DNA from: Myxococcota bacterium
GTDB lineage: Bacteria; Myxococcota; B64-G9
Direction: 5' to 3'
Assembly: GCA_022710975.1 (NCBI GenBank)
Contig: JAKLGA010000016.1
Location: forward strand, 1-64,000
DNA length: 64,000 nt
Below, piece after piece: positions 1 to 8,361 of the stretch. The stretch's first letter is position 1. Each line of letters opens with the position of its first letter. The notes beneath the pieces were generated by a model, which was not told where the DNA came from, did no database searches, and worked only from the letters and a program-made list of their open reading frames with translations. Made by a program: the position numbers and the translations under genes.

Positions 1-1
1 C

Positions 2-103
2 GGGCACCTCGAGGAACGGGTCCATGAGGCCCTCGAGGGAACGCAGGCGGAGATGATTCGAAGCGCGTTCCGCCATTCAGGCCTCAGACTACATGGTCGT
101 TAG
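2..103 (+). CDS. Possible C-terminal tail of a truncated protein
   Basis: An open frame enters from the left window edge and stops at TAG 101-103. It gives about 33 residues rich in charged and amphipathic helix-forming residues (Glu-Glu-Arg-Val near the start, ending Arg-Leu-His-Gly-Arg). It reads like the last helices of a protein, perhaps a transposase-type C-terminus, but it is too short to assign. It converges on the minus-strand gene that ends at 120. It may be chance. Confidence 0.25.
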   Translation, partial: GHLEERVHEALEGTQAEMIRSAFRHSGLRLHGR

Positions 104-119
104 ACGATGGTCGCAAGAG

Positions 120-608
120 TCAATAAGGAGTGTCCCCAGCGCTGGGCGTCCACTCGGTCTCCGCGATGATCTTCTCGACGATGACCATGAAGGCCCAGAT
201 CACCCCGGACATGCCCCACATAGAATCGAAGCCGCGGCTCACCTCCACGCCGTTGACCTCGATGCTCAGGTGGATCCCGCCGCAATCGATGCAGCCCCAC
301 ATCGACTCCAGCCCGTCGAAGTCGATCTCGGAGAGGAAGCGCCGGAGTTGGTACGCCTCGAATTCGTCCAGAGAACCCGTATGGGCCCCGGCCGGGCCGA
401 ACGCCCCGTTCCCGTCGAAGCTCAGGGCTCCGTTCTCCTCGATGGTCAGGTCGAACCAGTATTCGGGGCCAAGCCCACCCCGGTACGAGTAGTGGATCAC
501 GCCGATGACATCCTCTCCTTTGCCTCCACCGTCCGTGTCGCAGCCGGCGAATGCCGCCGCGGCGGAGAGCATCAACCCAAGGAAAGTGAGATGGCGAGTC
601 CGCGTCAT
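120..608 (-). CDS. Lipoprotein of the duplicated two-gene cassette (copy 1)
   Basis: A 162-residue lipoprotein: basic N-terminus, hydrophobic stretch and lipobox FAGC, so it is probably an envelope lipoprotein. The start at 608 is chosen because its ATG overlaps the stop of the upstream gene (ATGA, 605-608), which implies translational coupling, and because the paralogue at 18769 starts at the same residue. The body is acidic and probably beta-rich, with a helix rich in Leu-Arg-Arg-Phe-Leu-Ser-Glu-Ile-Asp. It is clearly homologous along its length to the lipoprotein at 18769-19251. The DNA around the start (about 85 bp) is nearly identical in the two copies. No known domain recognised; function unknown. 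Confidence 0.85.
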   Translation of the reverse strand: MTRTRHLTFLGLMLSAAAAFAGCDTDGGGKGEDVIGVIHYSYRGGLGPEYWFDLTIEENGALSFDGNGAFGPAGAHTGSLDEFEAYQLRRFLSEIDFDGLESMWGCIDCGGIHLSIEVNGVEVSRGFDSMWGMSGVIWAFMVIVEKIIAETEWTPSAGDTPY

Positions 609-976
609 GCCCTGCGCCTCCTGAGCTTTAGCCAGCCCAGCCCGAGCAAGAGCCCCAACCACGTTATCTCACCCGGCCCTGCCTGGGCGCAGCCCGTGTT
701 CCCATGTTCGTCTTCCCCTGGGCAGGCATCGAAGGGCTCGGGCTCGGTGGTGACGCAGACGCACGCAGCCCGGTCGCACCACTCGCCGTCTGCGCAGTCC
801 GCATCCTCGAGGCAGGCGCACGCCGAGGCGTCCCAGCAGGAGCAGTTCACGCAGCGGTACCCCGTCGGGCAGTCCGCGTCCGCGGAACACATCGGCCCCG
901 CGGCCGAGGCTGGGCTCACGAGAAGCGTGAGCAGCCCAACCAGCAAACCCGCCAGGAGAATCCCGAACCCCCGCAT
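605..976 (-). CDS. Secreted Cys-rich protein with MYXO-CTERM-like tail (cassette copy 1)
   Basis: A 123-residue protein with a cleavable signal peptide ending near SPASA, a central segment with about a dozen cysteines in short CxxDADC-type spacings, then a Cys, a hydrophobic helix and a terminal Arg cluster (KLRRRRA). That tail matches the MYXO-CTERM sorting-signal pattern, so cell-surface anchoring after processing is expected. The ATG at 976 follows GGAGGTCGGGGGC, and a promoter is visible at 1016-1044. The gene is the first of a two-gene unit with the lipoprotein at 120-608. Signal peptide and tail resemble the protein at 18155-18772, but the central cargo does not. Confidence 0.8.
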   Translation of the reverse strand: MRGFGILLAGLLVGLLTLLVSPASAAGPMCSADADCPTGYRCVNCSCWDASACACLEDADCADGEWCDRAACVCVTTEPEPFDACPGEDEHGNTGCAQAGPGEITWLGLLLGLGWLKLRRRRA

Positions 977-1015
977 GCCCCCGACCTCCGTGCTGCGAAG
1001 CCGCCTGCAACTCCG

Positions 1016-1044
1016 AGCCTACCAGCGCCGACCGCAGCCGACAA
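1016..1044 (-). promoter_or_regulatory. Sigma-70-type promoter for the cassette at 120-976
   Basis: Read on the minus strand this is TTGTCG, 17 bases, then TAGGCT preceded by GCTGG. The same layout occurs before the paralogous cassette (18087-18115) and before the gene at 23157. The distance to the ATG at 976 leaves a leader of about 33 bases containing GGAGGTCGGGG. Confidence 0.6.
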
Positions 1045-1059
1045 GGCGAGCCTCCATGG

Positions 1060-1302
1060 GACGGGAGTGGCCAGGACTCCACCTTGCTGTAGCAGGCCAC
1101 ATCCACCACGTCGCTCCCGCCCATCTGGACCTTGACCGTGTGGTTCCCGGGCCCGAGGTCCACCGGGCGTTCGATGGACCAGGGCGGCCCGACGCTCGAG
1201 CTGGTAGTTGGGCAGGTGCCGCCAGGCATCCATCCAGTCGAACAGGGCCTCGACCAAGGAATGCTTGGGATCCTTCAGGTTGCCGTCGCCGGTCATGTTC
1301 AT
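1060..1302 (-). pseudogene. Degenerate gene remnant
   Basis: Within the gene-poor stretch 977-1419, the minus strand holds protein-like sequence split over two frames. From ATG 1302 it reads about 38 residues that include an Ala-Leu-Phe-Asp-Trp-Met-Asp-Ala-Trp-Arg helix and end near Gln-Leu-Glu-Arg-Arg. A second frame then continues with a beta-sandwich-like stretch containing LGPGNHTVKVQM, running to about 1060. Neither piece makes a complete protein, so this is probably a decayed or recombined gene. The rest of 1303-1419 shows nothing I recognise. Confidence 0.35.
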
Positions 1303-1419
1303 CCCCCTGTTGAAAGAGGTTCGGTCGCTGCCACCCAGCAGCCGTACCTCACCGCACTGACAAGTGGGCAGGCCCATCCCAACCAAGCGTCGTTCAAGGT
1401 GCAGCGAGTAGCTGCCGGG

Positions 1420-1977
1420 TCACTTCACAGTCCGCAGTACCCTCAACAGGTCGGACGTCCGGATCCCCTCGAGCCGCAATCCGCTCGGGCTCACCAGCAC
1501 GAGTCCGCCGGCGGGGTGCACGGCAGCAGGCGTCTTCCGCGGCCGGGCGCGAGGCCTGCCCACGGGCTTGGACGCCGGCCGACCCCGGGGCCGACCGCGC
1601 TTCTTGGCCACCTTACCCTTCGGCCGACCGGGCTTCCTGGCCGTTGTGACCTTGGCCTTGGCCTTCTTGTCCCCACCCTTCCCACGCGAGCTGGCGGGCT
1701 TCAGACCCATGGAGGTTTCCCAGCGCCGCAGGGTCAGGTCGGCGAACTTCACAGCCTTCGCCGCCTCGCGCCTCGAGGCGCCGGAGTCGATCAGCGCGCG
1801 GAACTTCTCCACGACCCGCGTCCGCTTGGCGGCACCGAAGCCGCGGCGGCCCGGGTGTGGACGACGGCCGGGCTTCGGGGCCTTCTTGGCGGCTTTCTTG
1901 GTGACGGCCGGCTTGGTGGCCGCGGGCTTTGGTTCGGGCTTCACCGCCGCCTCAGGGACCTTGGCTACTTCGCTCAT
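1420..1977 (-). CDS. AT-hook / HTH DNA-binding protein with IS66-accessory-like C-terminus
   Basis: A 185-residue, very basic protein. Residues 1-50 are a Lys/Ala/Pro-rich tail like those of histone H1-type bacterial proteins. Residues about 50-90 resemble a helix-turn-helix (RVVEKFRALIDSGASRREA). Residues about 112-150 carry AT-hook cores (GRPKG, RGRPRGRP, GRPRARP). The last 30 residues (VSPSGLRLEGI...LLRVLRTV) resemble the C-terminal motif of IS66-family accessory proteins. The natural inference is a transposon accessory protein recruited as a nucleoid or regulatory protein, but no transposase lies nearby. Alternatively the tail similarity is chance and this is an ordinary AT-hook regulator. 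Confidence 0.75.
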   Translation of the reverse strand: MSEVAKVPEAAVKPEPKPAATKPAVTKKAAKKAPKPGRRPHPGRRGFGAAKRTRVVEKFRALIDSGASRREAAKAVKFADLTLRRWETSMGLKPASSRGKGGDKKAKAKVTTARKPGRPKGKVAKKRGRPRGRPASKPVGRPRARPRKTPAAVHPAGGLVLVSPSGLRLEGIRTSDLLRVLRTVK

Positions 1978-2148
1978 GCGGGGCCTCCAAGTTCGCCTCT
2001 GAATGCCGCGAGAGTAGCATCGGCCGGCGCGGCTGTCGATACGGACTCACGCTCGGGTGTGCCAGCGTCGACGTCCTCGTCGAAGCGGTGACGGCGCGGG
2101 CCACCTGCATCGTCCAGCCAGCGCGACCCTCGACCAGGACCAGGAAGA

Positions 2149-5100
2149 TCACCGCACCCTGGGCACCACCGTCGTCGTGGAGATCGCCCCGCTCGGGTCG
2201 ATGGCCACGATGGTGGACCCGGCCGTGTTCGTCCAGGCGATGGTCGCCACGCCGAAGGGCGAGTCCTGCACGATCTCCACCGTGGCCTGGTCGGCGCCTG
2301 CCAGGGCCTCGGCGAGATCCGCGGCCGAGGTGCCGTAGTCGTCGGCCAGGTCCTCCACCCCGAGCAGCGGGTAGACGTAGTCGCCGACCGGAGGAACGTC
2401 ATCCCCGTCCAGCACCAGGCCGTCCGGCTGGTTGACTCCAATGGTCACGCACCTGCCCGCGGTCATCACCTTGCCCTGCTGAATGCAGCGCTCGAGCGGG
2501 TCGCAGACGTTCGCCTCGTGGCCCGGCTCCAGGCCGATGTCAGCCCGGCACACCAGGCTGGGCACCAGCACCACCTGACCGTTCTCGTCGAGCACCAGGT
2601 TGTCATCCTCGAAAACGTTCGAGCCCGTGCACCAGGTGGCCACCGAGCGCGCCGCGGCCGGCAGTCGGAGCACCCGCCCGGCGCTCGCGTTCACCGGCGC
2701 CCTGAAGTAAGCCGTGCCCATGTTGCCCTCGGCCTCGGTGCCCGTGGCCTGGAACTGGTCGGACTCCAGCCGGCTGTGGTTCTCGGCCGAGACCCGCACC
2801 ACGATGGGCACGTCGTAGAAGGGCAGCGCGACCCGGCCATCCGGACCCTGCTGGACCCGGAACGCGCAGGCCTCCTCGGCGCAGGCCGCCGAGTTGTTGA
2901 TGTCGCAGCCCAGCTCCGCGCAGTCGGGCACCAGGCCGCAGGGCTTGCCCACGGTCGGGTTCTCCGAGCACCAGGCGTGGGTGCGCACGTGGCAGGTGCC
3001 GCGGAAGGTCTTGGACTGGTACTCGGCGTCGACGAAGGCGCTGAGGATCTCGCCCGTGCGCTCACCCGGGCTCAGGCTCAGGTAGGGCACGGTGGCGCCG
3101 AGGTCGCGCAGGATGCGGGTGTCGGCGCTGGTCCAGGTGACCCGGCTCACGGCCTGGTTCCAGACGGGCTCGCTCAGGTAGTTGCGAACCGCCCGGTGCA
3201 GCCCGGCGATCTCGGCCAGGACGGCGTGGCCGAAGAAGGCGCGGGAGACCTCCTCGGCGCTGTACTGCAGCTCCTCTCCGGTGGTGCCTTCCGGGGTCCG
3301 GTCCAGGAAGACGGCGCCGGCCTGGCCCATCTGCTGGGTGAGGAGAGACGTGCGTCGCGCGATCTCCTCGGTCAGATCCTCGAGGCTCATCTCGGCCCGG
3401 ATGAAGAAGTCCGGATCGCCCTCGAGGAATGAACCGAGGCTGGCCTCAAGCGCCTCCACGTCGAGCAGGTAATCCAGGTCGTACTGCGCGGTGACGATGT
3501 CGCCGGACACGCTGACCTCGTAATCGGGCAGAACCACCGCGTGTGAGCCCGTCTCGCCATCAGCGCCCACGTAGCCTTCGCTCACCTCCACGACCTGCTC
3601 CTGGAAGTTCTCGAAGCGGTTGTACAGCATGCTGTCGGTGAACGACTCCTCGCCCGTGTGCTCGATGCCGAGCAGGTGGTTGGTCACGTGTCCGGGTTGG
3701 GCCACGTCCGCCAGGCCGTGCACGAGCCGTCCAAGGTGCAGGAGTTGACCGCGGCTGGCGCTCTGGACCCCCGCCGCCTCGAGCATGCCCCAGAGCCCGT
3801 CGAGGCAGGAGTTACCCGCCTGGACCTCGTTCGAGGGGCGGCACTGGTTCGGCCACTCACGCACCGGCACCACGCGATCGCCGAAGAAGTACTCGGTGCA
3901 GCGCTGGACCGGTACGGAGCCCAGGTCATCCTCGCTGCCGTGGAAATGAAGGCCGGACTCCGGGTAGGCGTTTCGGGCGCAGCCCGCCGGCACGGCCTGC
4001 GGCAGGCGGAAGTCGGCCGGGAACTCGCAGGTCATGCCCTGGCAGTACAGCGTATCCCCCTCGAACGGGTTCGGAACGGCGAAGGTCTTGGTGGTGAAGC
4101 CCACGCTGGAAGCCGAGGCTCCGGCCAGGAACTGGCAGTCCGGCTCGGAGCCGGCCAGGCAGCGCTCGGCCAGGTCCTTGTAGACGGACGGATCGATCCT
4201 CTCGTCCAGGACAGGCCCGATGGGAGTCGGCCCGTTGATCAGGCAGTTCATGGTGCAGTGCTGGCTCCAGAGGTGCAGCTCCTCGGGCGGCCTGCAATCG
4301 TGGGCGCTGCAGTGCGACGCGACCGCGGCCAGGTAGTTGGCATCGGTGGAGTGGTACACCCGCGCGATGGCCGCGCTGTCCAGGAAGAGGTTGTCCAGCC
4401 AGTGCCCACTTCCACCGTTCTGGAACATCATCAGCCCCGCGGTCGCCAGGTTGTCCACCGGATGCCAGATCACGTCGCCCAGCGGCTTGTCGGCGAAGTC
4501 CGCCGGGGTCGCGGTCGATTGGTTGCGGCGGTACAGGTCGGCGCTCAGGACCGGGGAGTGCTCCTGGTCGACCACCAGCATCGGGCACAGGCTCTTGAGG
4601 TAGGCCGTCAGATCTTCCTTGGCCTTCAACACTGCGCCATACAGACCGAACGCGGGCGCGATCACCTCCAGCCAATCCGGGACGTAATCGTCGAGGACCT
4701 CGGCCACCTTCTCCTCGCACAGGTTCTTCAGCTCCTCGGTGGTGGCCAGGAACAGGACCTCTCCCAGCATGCCCTCGTCGAGCGACGCGTCCTCCCGCAT
4801 GTACTGGCCCGGGTAGTTGTCGTGCTGGCCGGGGAACTGCTGGTCGATGAGCAGGAAGTGGTTGTGGGACGCGAAGGAGGCCCCCAGGATGCCGCCCAGG
4901 TCCAGGGAATAGGAGAGGGTTGGCAGGTAGCCCATGAGGTCCGAGCCCTCGTTCCGGGCCGCGACCTCCCGGTAGTTGTCCACGAACCTGGCCTCCTCGG
5001 CCAGGGGGCGCCGGAAGCTGACGCCCGGGCCCGCGCTCACGCCCTCCCCCGCCCCGACCAGGATGGCGCCGATCAGCCGTAGCTCGGGCCGGCCGCTGCG

Positions 5101-5235
5101 CAGCATGTAGAGCACCGCCTCCCGGGCGAGGGCCTCATGGCTCTCGCCGTTCCACGCCCTGGCCTCAGGAACTGCCAGGCTCTGCAGCGCCATCACCGCC
5201 GCCAGGCACACCGGTAGACACACGAATCGCCTCAT
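2149..5235 (-). CDS. Large secreted S1/P1-nuclease / Zn-phospholipase C superfamily protein
   Basis: A 1028-residue exported protein. The signal peptide ends ARA before W28, so the mature protein would begin with Trp and has His at mature position 6. This is the N-terminal zinc-binding arrangement of S1/P1 nucleases, related to Zn-dependent phospholipase C. Residues about 505-516 carry H506-x3-D510-x5-H516 followed by further His, matching the HxxxD...QPxH zinc motif of that superfamily. The family is usually 250-300 residues, so about 450 residues lie inserted between W28 and the motif, with another 500 after it, including a Cys-rich part near 745-785. Start ATG 5235 follows GGGAGGATGTGTC. 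It is the last gene of an operon with 5283 and 6464. Hydrolase activity is inferred; a catalytically dead surface protein is possible. Confidence 0.7.
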   Translation of the reverse strand: MRRFVCLPVCLAAVMALQSLAVPEARAWNGESHEALAREAVLYMLRSGRPELRLIGAILVGAGEGVSAGPGVSFRRPLAEEARFVDNYREVAARNEGSDLMGYLPTLSYSLDLGGILGASFASHNHFLLIDQQFPGQHDNYPGQYMREDASLDEGMLGEVLFLATTEELKNLCEEKVAEVLDDYVPDWLEVIAPAFGLYGAVLKAKEDLTAYLKSLCPMLVVDQEHSPVLSADLYRRNQSTATPADFADKPLGDVIWHPVDNLATAGLMMFQNGGSGHWLDNLFLDSAAIARVYHSTDANYLAAVASHCSAHDCRPPEELHLWSQHCTMNCLINGPTPIGPVLDERIDPSVYKDLAERCLAGSEPDCQFLAGASASSVGFTTKTFAVPNPFEGDTLYCQGMTCEFPADFRLPQAVPAGCARNAYPESGLHFHGSEDDLGSVPVQRCTEYFFGDRVVPVREWPNQCRPSNEVQAGNSCLDGLWGMLEAAGVQSASRGQLLHLGRLVHGLADVAQPGHVTNHLLGIEHTGEESFTDSMLYNRFENFQEQVVEVSEGYVGADGETGSHAVVLPDYEVSVSGDIVTAQYDLDYLLDVEALEASLGSFLEGDPDFFIRAEMSLEDLTEEIARRTSLLTQQMGQAGAVFLDRTPEGTTGEELQYSAEEVSRAFFGHAVLAEIAGLHRAVRNYLSEPVWNQAVSRVTWTSADTRILRDLGATVPYLSLSPGERTGEILSAFVDAEYQSKTFRGTCHVRTHAWCSENPTVGKPCGLVPDCAELGCDINNSAACAEEACAFRVQQGPDGRVALPFYDVPIVVRVSAENHSRLESDQFQATGTEAEGNMGTAYFRAPVNASAGRVLRLPAAARSVATWCTGSNVFEDDNLVLDENGQVVLVPSLVCRADIGLEPGHEANVCDPLERCIQQGKVMTAGRCVTIGVNQPDGLVLDGDDVPPVGDYVYPLLGVEDLADDYGTSAADLAEALAGADQATVEIVQDSPFGVATIAWTNTAGSTIVAIDPSGAISTTTVVPRVR

Positions 5236-5282
5236 GACACATCCTCCCGTTTGGCCTGTGCAGCAGGCCTGCTGTTGTACTG

Positions 5283-6467
5283 CTACTGGACCAGAGAATC
5301 CGGGATCTCGACCCGACTCAGCGTGTCGATGCCCCCTACGAAGATCCTGCGATGGTCTCGCGTGCTGACGACCGCCTCGAGCGACTCCTCGTCGATCCAG
5401 GCGCTGGCCAGCCCCTCGCCCGAGCTCATGTCCACGACTGCCAGGATGGCCGGCGGATCGTTGAAGGAGTAGGCCAAGGCTATCCGGGTCCGGCTCAGCA
5501 GCGTGCCATCCTCGCACCAGGCCGAGTGGAGGTTCCCGTCCTGGCCAAGGTACGCCCAGGAATCGAGATCACGGACCCACCACCCGTCCGACAGGCCTCC
5601 GCCACCGGTCAAAGCCCTCAACTCCTCGTCGATCTCGACCCAGTCGAGCGGATCTGTATCCTGCTCGAGCTCCGTGACCTGGTTGGTATCGAGATCGAGC
5701 ATGACGTGGTTGGGGCTTGTCCCGTCGGTGCGCCGATACCCGGTCAGGATGCGATGGCCGTCGAAAGCGAAATGAACGACGGCGCCGTACATGCCCGGGA
5801 TGTCCACTCGCCGCTCCACGGTCAGCTCGCCCGTCTCGAGGTTCAAGAATGGCACGTCAATGCCCGAGGTAGCAGACTCCGCCTGGCTGTACCCCTTGCC
5901 CACCCCGAGAGCGAACACCGCCAGCGACCCTTCACCCAGGGGCTCAAGTCCCGAGAAATTCCGGCCAGCAAGATCGTAGGTGTTCTCGTTGTAGGGTGAG
6001 TCAGGGTCCCGGTAGGACGGGAACTCCCAGAGCGCGTCCAGCCCGCGGGTGGCCAGGTCCACCTTGCCCATGATCATCCTGGAGGGCGAGGCCGAGGGGA
6101 AGTGGGAGTTGCCGTAGTAGGCGTAGACCTTGCCCCCGATGCGCTTGATGCGGCAGTAGCCGTCGGGCCTGTCCGGGTCCTCCCCCAGGGTCACCCGGGC
6201 CTTCTCCATGAGGGTCTCGGCGTCGTAGAGGATGACCTCGCCGCCCATGGAGCAGGCCACCACCTCGGTCTCGTCCTCGCTCAGGGTCACGTCGGCCAGG
6301 AACTCGTCGTGGGTGCTCCTGGTCAGGAACTCGAGCTTCAGGAGCCCGTCGGGGTTCACGTCGCCGTCCAGGGAGCCGTCCGAGTTGCCCTGGTGACCCT
6401 CGCCGCAGCCAGCGAGCAGCCCCGCGGCCAACAGGCCGGCGACCAGCGTCAGCTTGAAGGTCCTCAC
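5283..6467 (-). CDS. Lipoprotein, probable beta-propeller
   Basis: A 394-residue lipoprotein with lipobox LAGC. The body has repeated four-strand segments with short Asp-rich turns, typical of a beta-propeller, but no named family is recognised. The start is GTG at 6467, overlapping the TGA of the upstream gene (GTGA, 6464-6467) and preceded by GGGGGAGGACAGCC; this implies coupled translation. It sits between a membrane-anchored coiled-coil protein and the large S1/P1-type protein, so it may act with them at the cell surface. Confidence 0.8.
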   Translation of the reverse strand: MRTFKLTLVAGLLAAGLLAGCGEGHQGNSDGSLDGDVNPDGLLKLEFLTRSTHDEFLADVTLSEDETEVVACSMGGEVILYDAETLMEKARVTLGEDPDRPDGYCRIKRIGGKVYAYYGNSHFPSASPSRMIMGKVDLATRGLDALWEFPSYRDPDSPYNENTYDLAGRNFSGLEPLGEGSLAVFALGVGKGYSQAESATSGIDVPFLNLETGELTVERRVDIPGMYGAVVHFAFDGHRILTGYRRTDGTSPNHVMLDLDTNQVTELEQDTDPLDWVEIDEELRALTGGGGLSDGWWVRDLDSWAYLGQDGNLHSAWCEDGTLLSRTRIALAYSFNDPPAILAVVDMSSGEGLASAWIDEESLEAVVSTRDHRRIFVGGIDTLSRVEIPDSLVQ

Positions 6468-7105
6468 GGCTGTCCTCCCCCGGAGACCTGGCCCTGCATG
6501 GTCAACGCCGACCGCTCGGCCCACAGCTTCTTCATCTCGCCCTCATGCTCCTGTGCCCTGCGCTGGTGAAGCTCCGCCGAACGCTCGAGCAGCGCGCGCT
6601 CCTCCGGGTCGCTGGCCTCGGCCGCGTCGGCCTGGAACCGGGCCGCCTCGTGGGCGTTGTGCCGGCCCAGCCACTTCTCCTGGTGGAGGCGCCGGTCGAG
6701 ACGATACACCGCGCTCATGACCGGGTCCACCCGCTCGGCCGCGGTCGGGGGCCGGTAGGACTGGGCCCGGCTGAGCTCCGCCATGACCGGCGGGAGCCCG
6801 GCCGCCCTGCGCGTCTCGTCCATGGACACCACCTGGGCACGGACCTTGGTCACCCGGGGCCGGTCGTTCACAGGTCGGTCGGCGGGGGTCGGCGCAGCCG
6901 GGGCGTCAGCTGCGACCGGCCCGGCCACGGCGTCAGCGCCCTCGAGCCCCTGGTCGCTGGCCAGTTCCTCGGGTTCGTCGGCCGGGGCAGCAGAGGGCTC
7001 CTGGCGCGTGCTGCCGAACATCAAGGCAATCAGCGCCAGGGTCGCCAGGGTAGGTACCGCGGGCACCGCCAGGATCTTCAGGGTTCGTTTCGTCGGCTTG
7101 GTCAT
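6464..7105 (-). CDS. Membrane-anchored periplasmic coiled-coil protein
   Basis: A 213-residue protein: a short basic N-terminus, one transmembrane segment at about residues 10-30 without a lipobox, an Ala/Pro/Glu linker to about 90, and a helical, heavily charged C-terminal half with Glu/Arg/His-rich heptads. Start ATG 7105 follows GGAGGCCACG. It is the first gene of the 7105-2149 operon and lies just downstream of a sigma-54-like promoter. The architecture recalls membrane-tethered chaperones that assist secreted hydrolases, but the lipase-chaperone motifs are not visible, so the function is unknown. Confidence 0.75.
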   Translation of the reverse strand: MTKPTKRTLKILAVPAVPTLATLALIALMFGSTRQEPSAAPADEPEELASDQGLEGADAVAGPVAADAPAAPTPADRPVNDRPRVTKVRAQVVSMDETRRAAGLPPVMAELSRAQSYRPPTAAERVDPVMSAVYRLDRRLHQEKWLGRHNAHEAARFQADAAEASDPEERALLERSAELHQRRAQEHEGEMKKLWAERSALTMQGQVSGGGQP

Positions 7106-7139
7106 CGTGGCCTCCGCAACGTGGTTGGCTCGTGGCCAA

Positions 7140-7156
7140 CGCACGGATCGTGCCAA
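7140..7156 (-). promoter_or_regulatory. Candidate sigma-54 (-24/-12) promoter
   Basis: On the minus strand TTGGCACG-ATCC-GTGCG matches the sigma-54 consensus TGGCACG-N4-TTGCW with exact GG-to-GC spacing and one mismatch in the -12 box. Transcription would start near 7129, giving a leader of about 24 bases with a ribosome binding site before ATG 7105. An inverted repeat (GTTGGC / GCCAAC, 7124-7140) abuts the -12 box. Confidence 0.55.
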
Positions 7157-7205
7157 CCAAAAAACCCAATGATTTCGTGCGAGGCTCCATCCAGCCGAAA
7201 GTGCC

Positions 7206-7226
7206 GTGCCTGATTTTTTCAGGCAC
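7206..7226. repeat. Inverted repeat GTGCCTGA / TCAGGCAC
   Basis: A perfect 8-bp inverted repeat with a TTTTT loop. Its left half resembles the recurring CCTTCCGTGCCTGGCTCTCTCAGG motif at 15.07, 17.73 and 19.35 kb. It has no trailing T-run, so it is not a typical terminator on either strand. Confidence 0.5.
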
Positions 7227-7911
7227 GTGTCCGGATTCCGGTCACTCCCCAAACGGGGCAGATGGGAGCTGGCGAAGGGCTGAAGAATCCAGGCAGCACC
7301 GGTGCAAAGGATCGGATCGCCTCACGGCGGGGGTGGCGACAACTCGGCTGTGGTCATCGCCTGCAGCGACATCGGGTCATCGTCGTTGAAGTACGGATGG
7401 CGGCTCTCCCCTGCGGGGCTGACCAGCCGGATGAAGTAGCCCGGGGGGGGCTTCGCCCACCCGGGCGGTGTGACATCAACGAGCGGGGATCTCACCCGGG
7501 TGGGCTTCGCCCACCCGGGCTGCGGCCGAGCGGTGCCGCTCGGCCGCGGCCGACTACGTGAACACTCGCTCCCGATCAGAAGAGTGCGATTCAGCTCGAA
7601 GGCGTTGTAGATCGGGACGTTGGAGATCGGTTTCGTCACCCGGCACGGCGAATTCGCGGCACTTTCAGTCCGTTGCGTGGTGACGATTGGGTTTTCGACC
7701 GGAAAAACAGGCCCGCAGAACGATCGAGGATGCGTCGAAACCCTGTACCTCGATGGTGCCCGCTTGCGCGTGGGGACCATTTGGCTTCCGCCCTCACAGG
7801 CTGCCCGGGGTGGATGCACACGGACGGCTCGCGAGCGATTCCAGACCAGGGAGTGGCTGGGCCGTAGGTGCTGCCTACCTGAGGATCACCCCGGGTGGCT
7901 CGCGGCCGGGC
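7227..7911. other. Gene-poor stretch with repeat and possible gene remnant
   Basis: No convincing gene. It contains the two-hairpin repeat at 7486-7579. The minus strand from about 7440 to 7322 reads as a protein-like tail (YFIRLVSPAGESRHPYFNDDD) with no credible start. The part from about 7600 to 7760 is visibly richer in A and T than its surroundings. This looks like decayed sequence into which repeats were inserted. Confidence 0.4.
7486..7579. repeat. Two-hairpin dispersed repeat, copy 1
   Basis: Contains a CCCGGGTGGGC / GCCCACCCGGG hairpin, then GCGGCCGAGCGG / CCGCTCGGCCGC, then a conserved tail ACTACGTGAACACTCGCTCC. The other copy is at 27921-28017. The first hairpin core also occurs alone just upstream at about 7440-7466. 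Confidence 0.75.
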
Positions 7912-8361
7912 TCAGTCGATGCACACGCCGGTGAACCCCTCCACGCCGTCGTGTTCCATCACTTCGCAGTGGCACCCGAATACCGTGGTGAGCGCCGAGC
8001 ATTCCCCGATCTCGTGCTCACCACTGCACAAGGCGCCCTGGGACGCTCCGAGGCACTTGCCCTGGCAGTGCACCTGGGACCAGCACGGACAGCCCGCGTC
8101 TCCGGTCGGGCAGGTGCAGGCCTCCACACCGCTTCTCCATTCACCTCCCAGGGCCAGGCACTCTGCCTCCGGGAGCAGGTGGTCACAGGTCGGAGCGGGC
8201 TCCGAGTCGCAGGGAGGAGGGGCTGTCTCGCAGGAGCCGTCCAGGCAGCGTTCACCCTGGCCGCAGTCGGAGTGCTCCTTGCACTCGGAGCAGGCCTGAA
8301 GAGCGATGCAGACGAGCAGAGCGGCCAGGAGCCCGTAGAACATGTGACTGGCGTGCTTCAT
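7912..8361 (-). CDS. Small cysteine-rich lipoprotein
   Basis: A 149-residue lipoprotein with lipobox LQAC and about 20 cysteines after the anchor. It begins with the CxxHSDCGQGERCLDGSC pattern common to myxobacterial surface lipoproteins. ATG 8361 is preceded by GAGGATCGGG; upstream in-frame ATGs lack a ribosome binding site. It is transcribed divergently from the lipoprotein array beginning at 8538, so the two share the 8362-8537 control region. Disulfide-stabilised envelope protein of unknown function. Confidence 0.8.
   Translation of the reverse strand: MKHASHMFYGLLAALLVCIALQACSECKEHSDCGQGERCLDGSCETAPPPCDSEPAPTCDHLLPEAECLALGGEWRSGVEACTCPTGDAGCPCWSQVHCQGKCLGASQGALCSGEHEIGECSALTTVFGCHCEVMEHDGVEGFTGVCID

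Noticed and set aside
7322-7819. 165-residue minus-strand frame
   Set aside because: Much of it is translation of the dispersed two-hairpin repeat; only the last 38 residues look protein-like, so it is described as a possible remnant.
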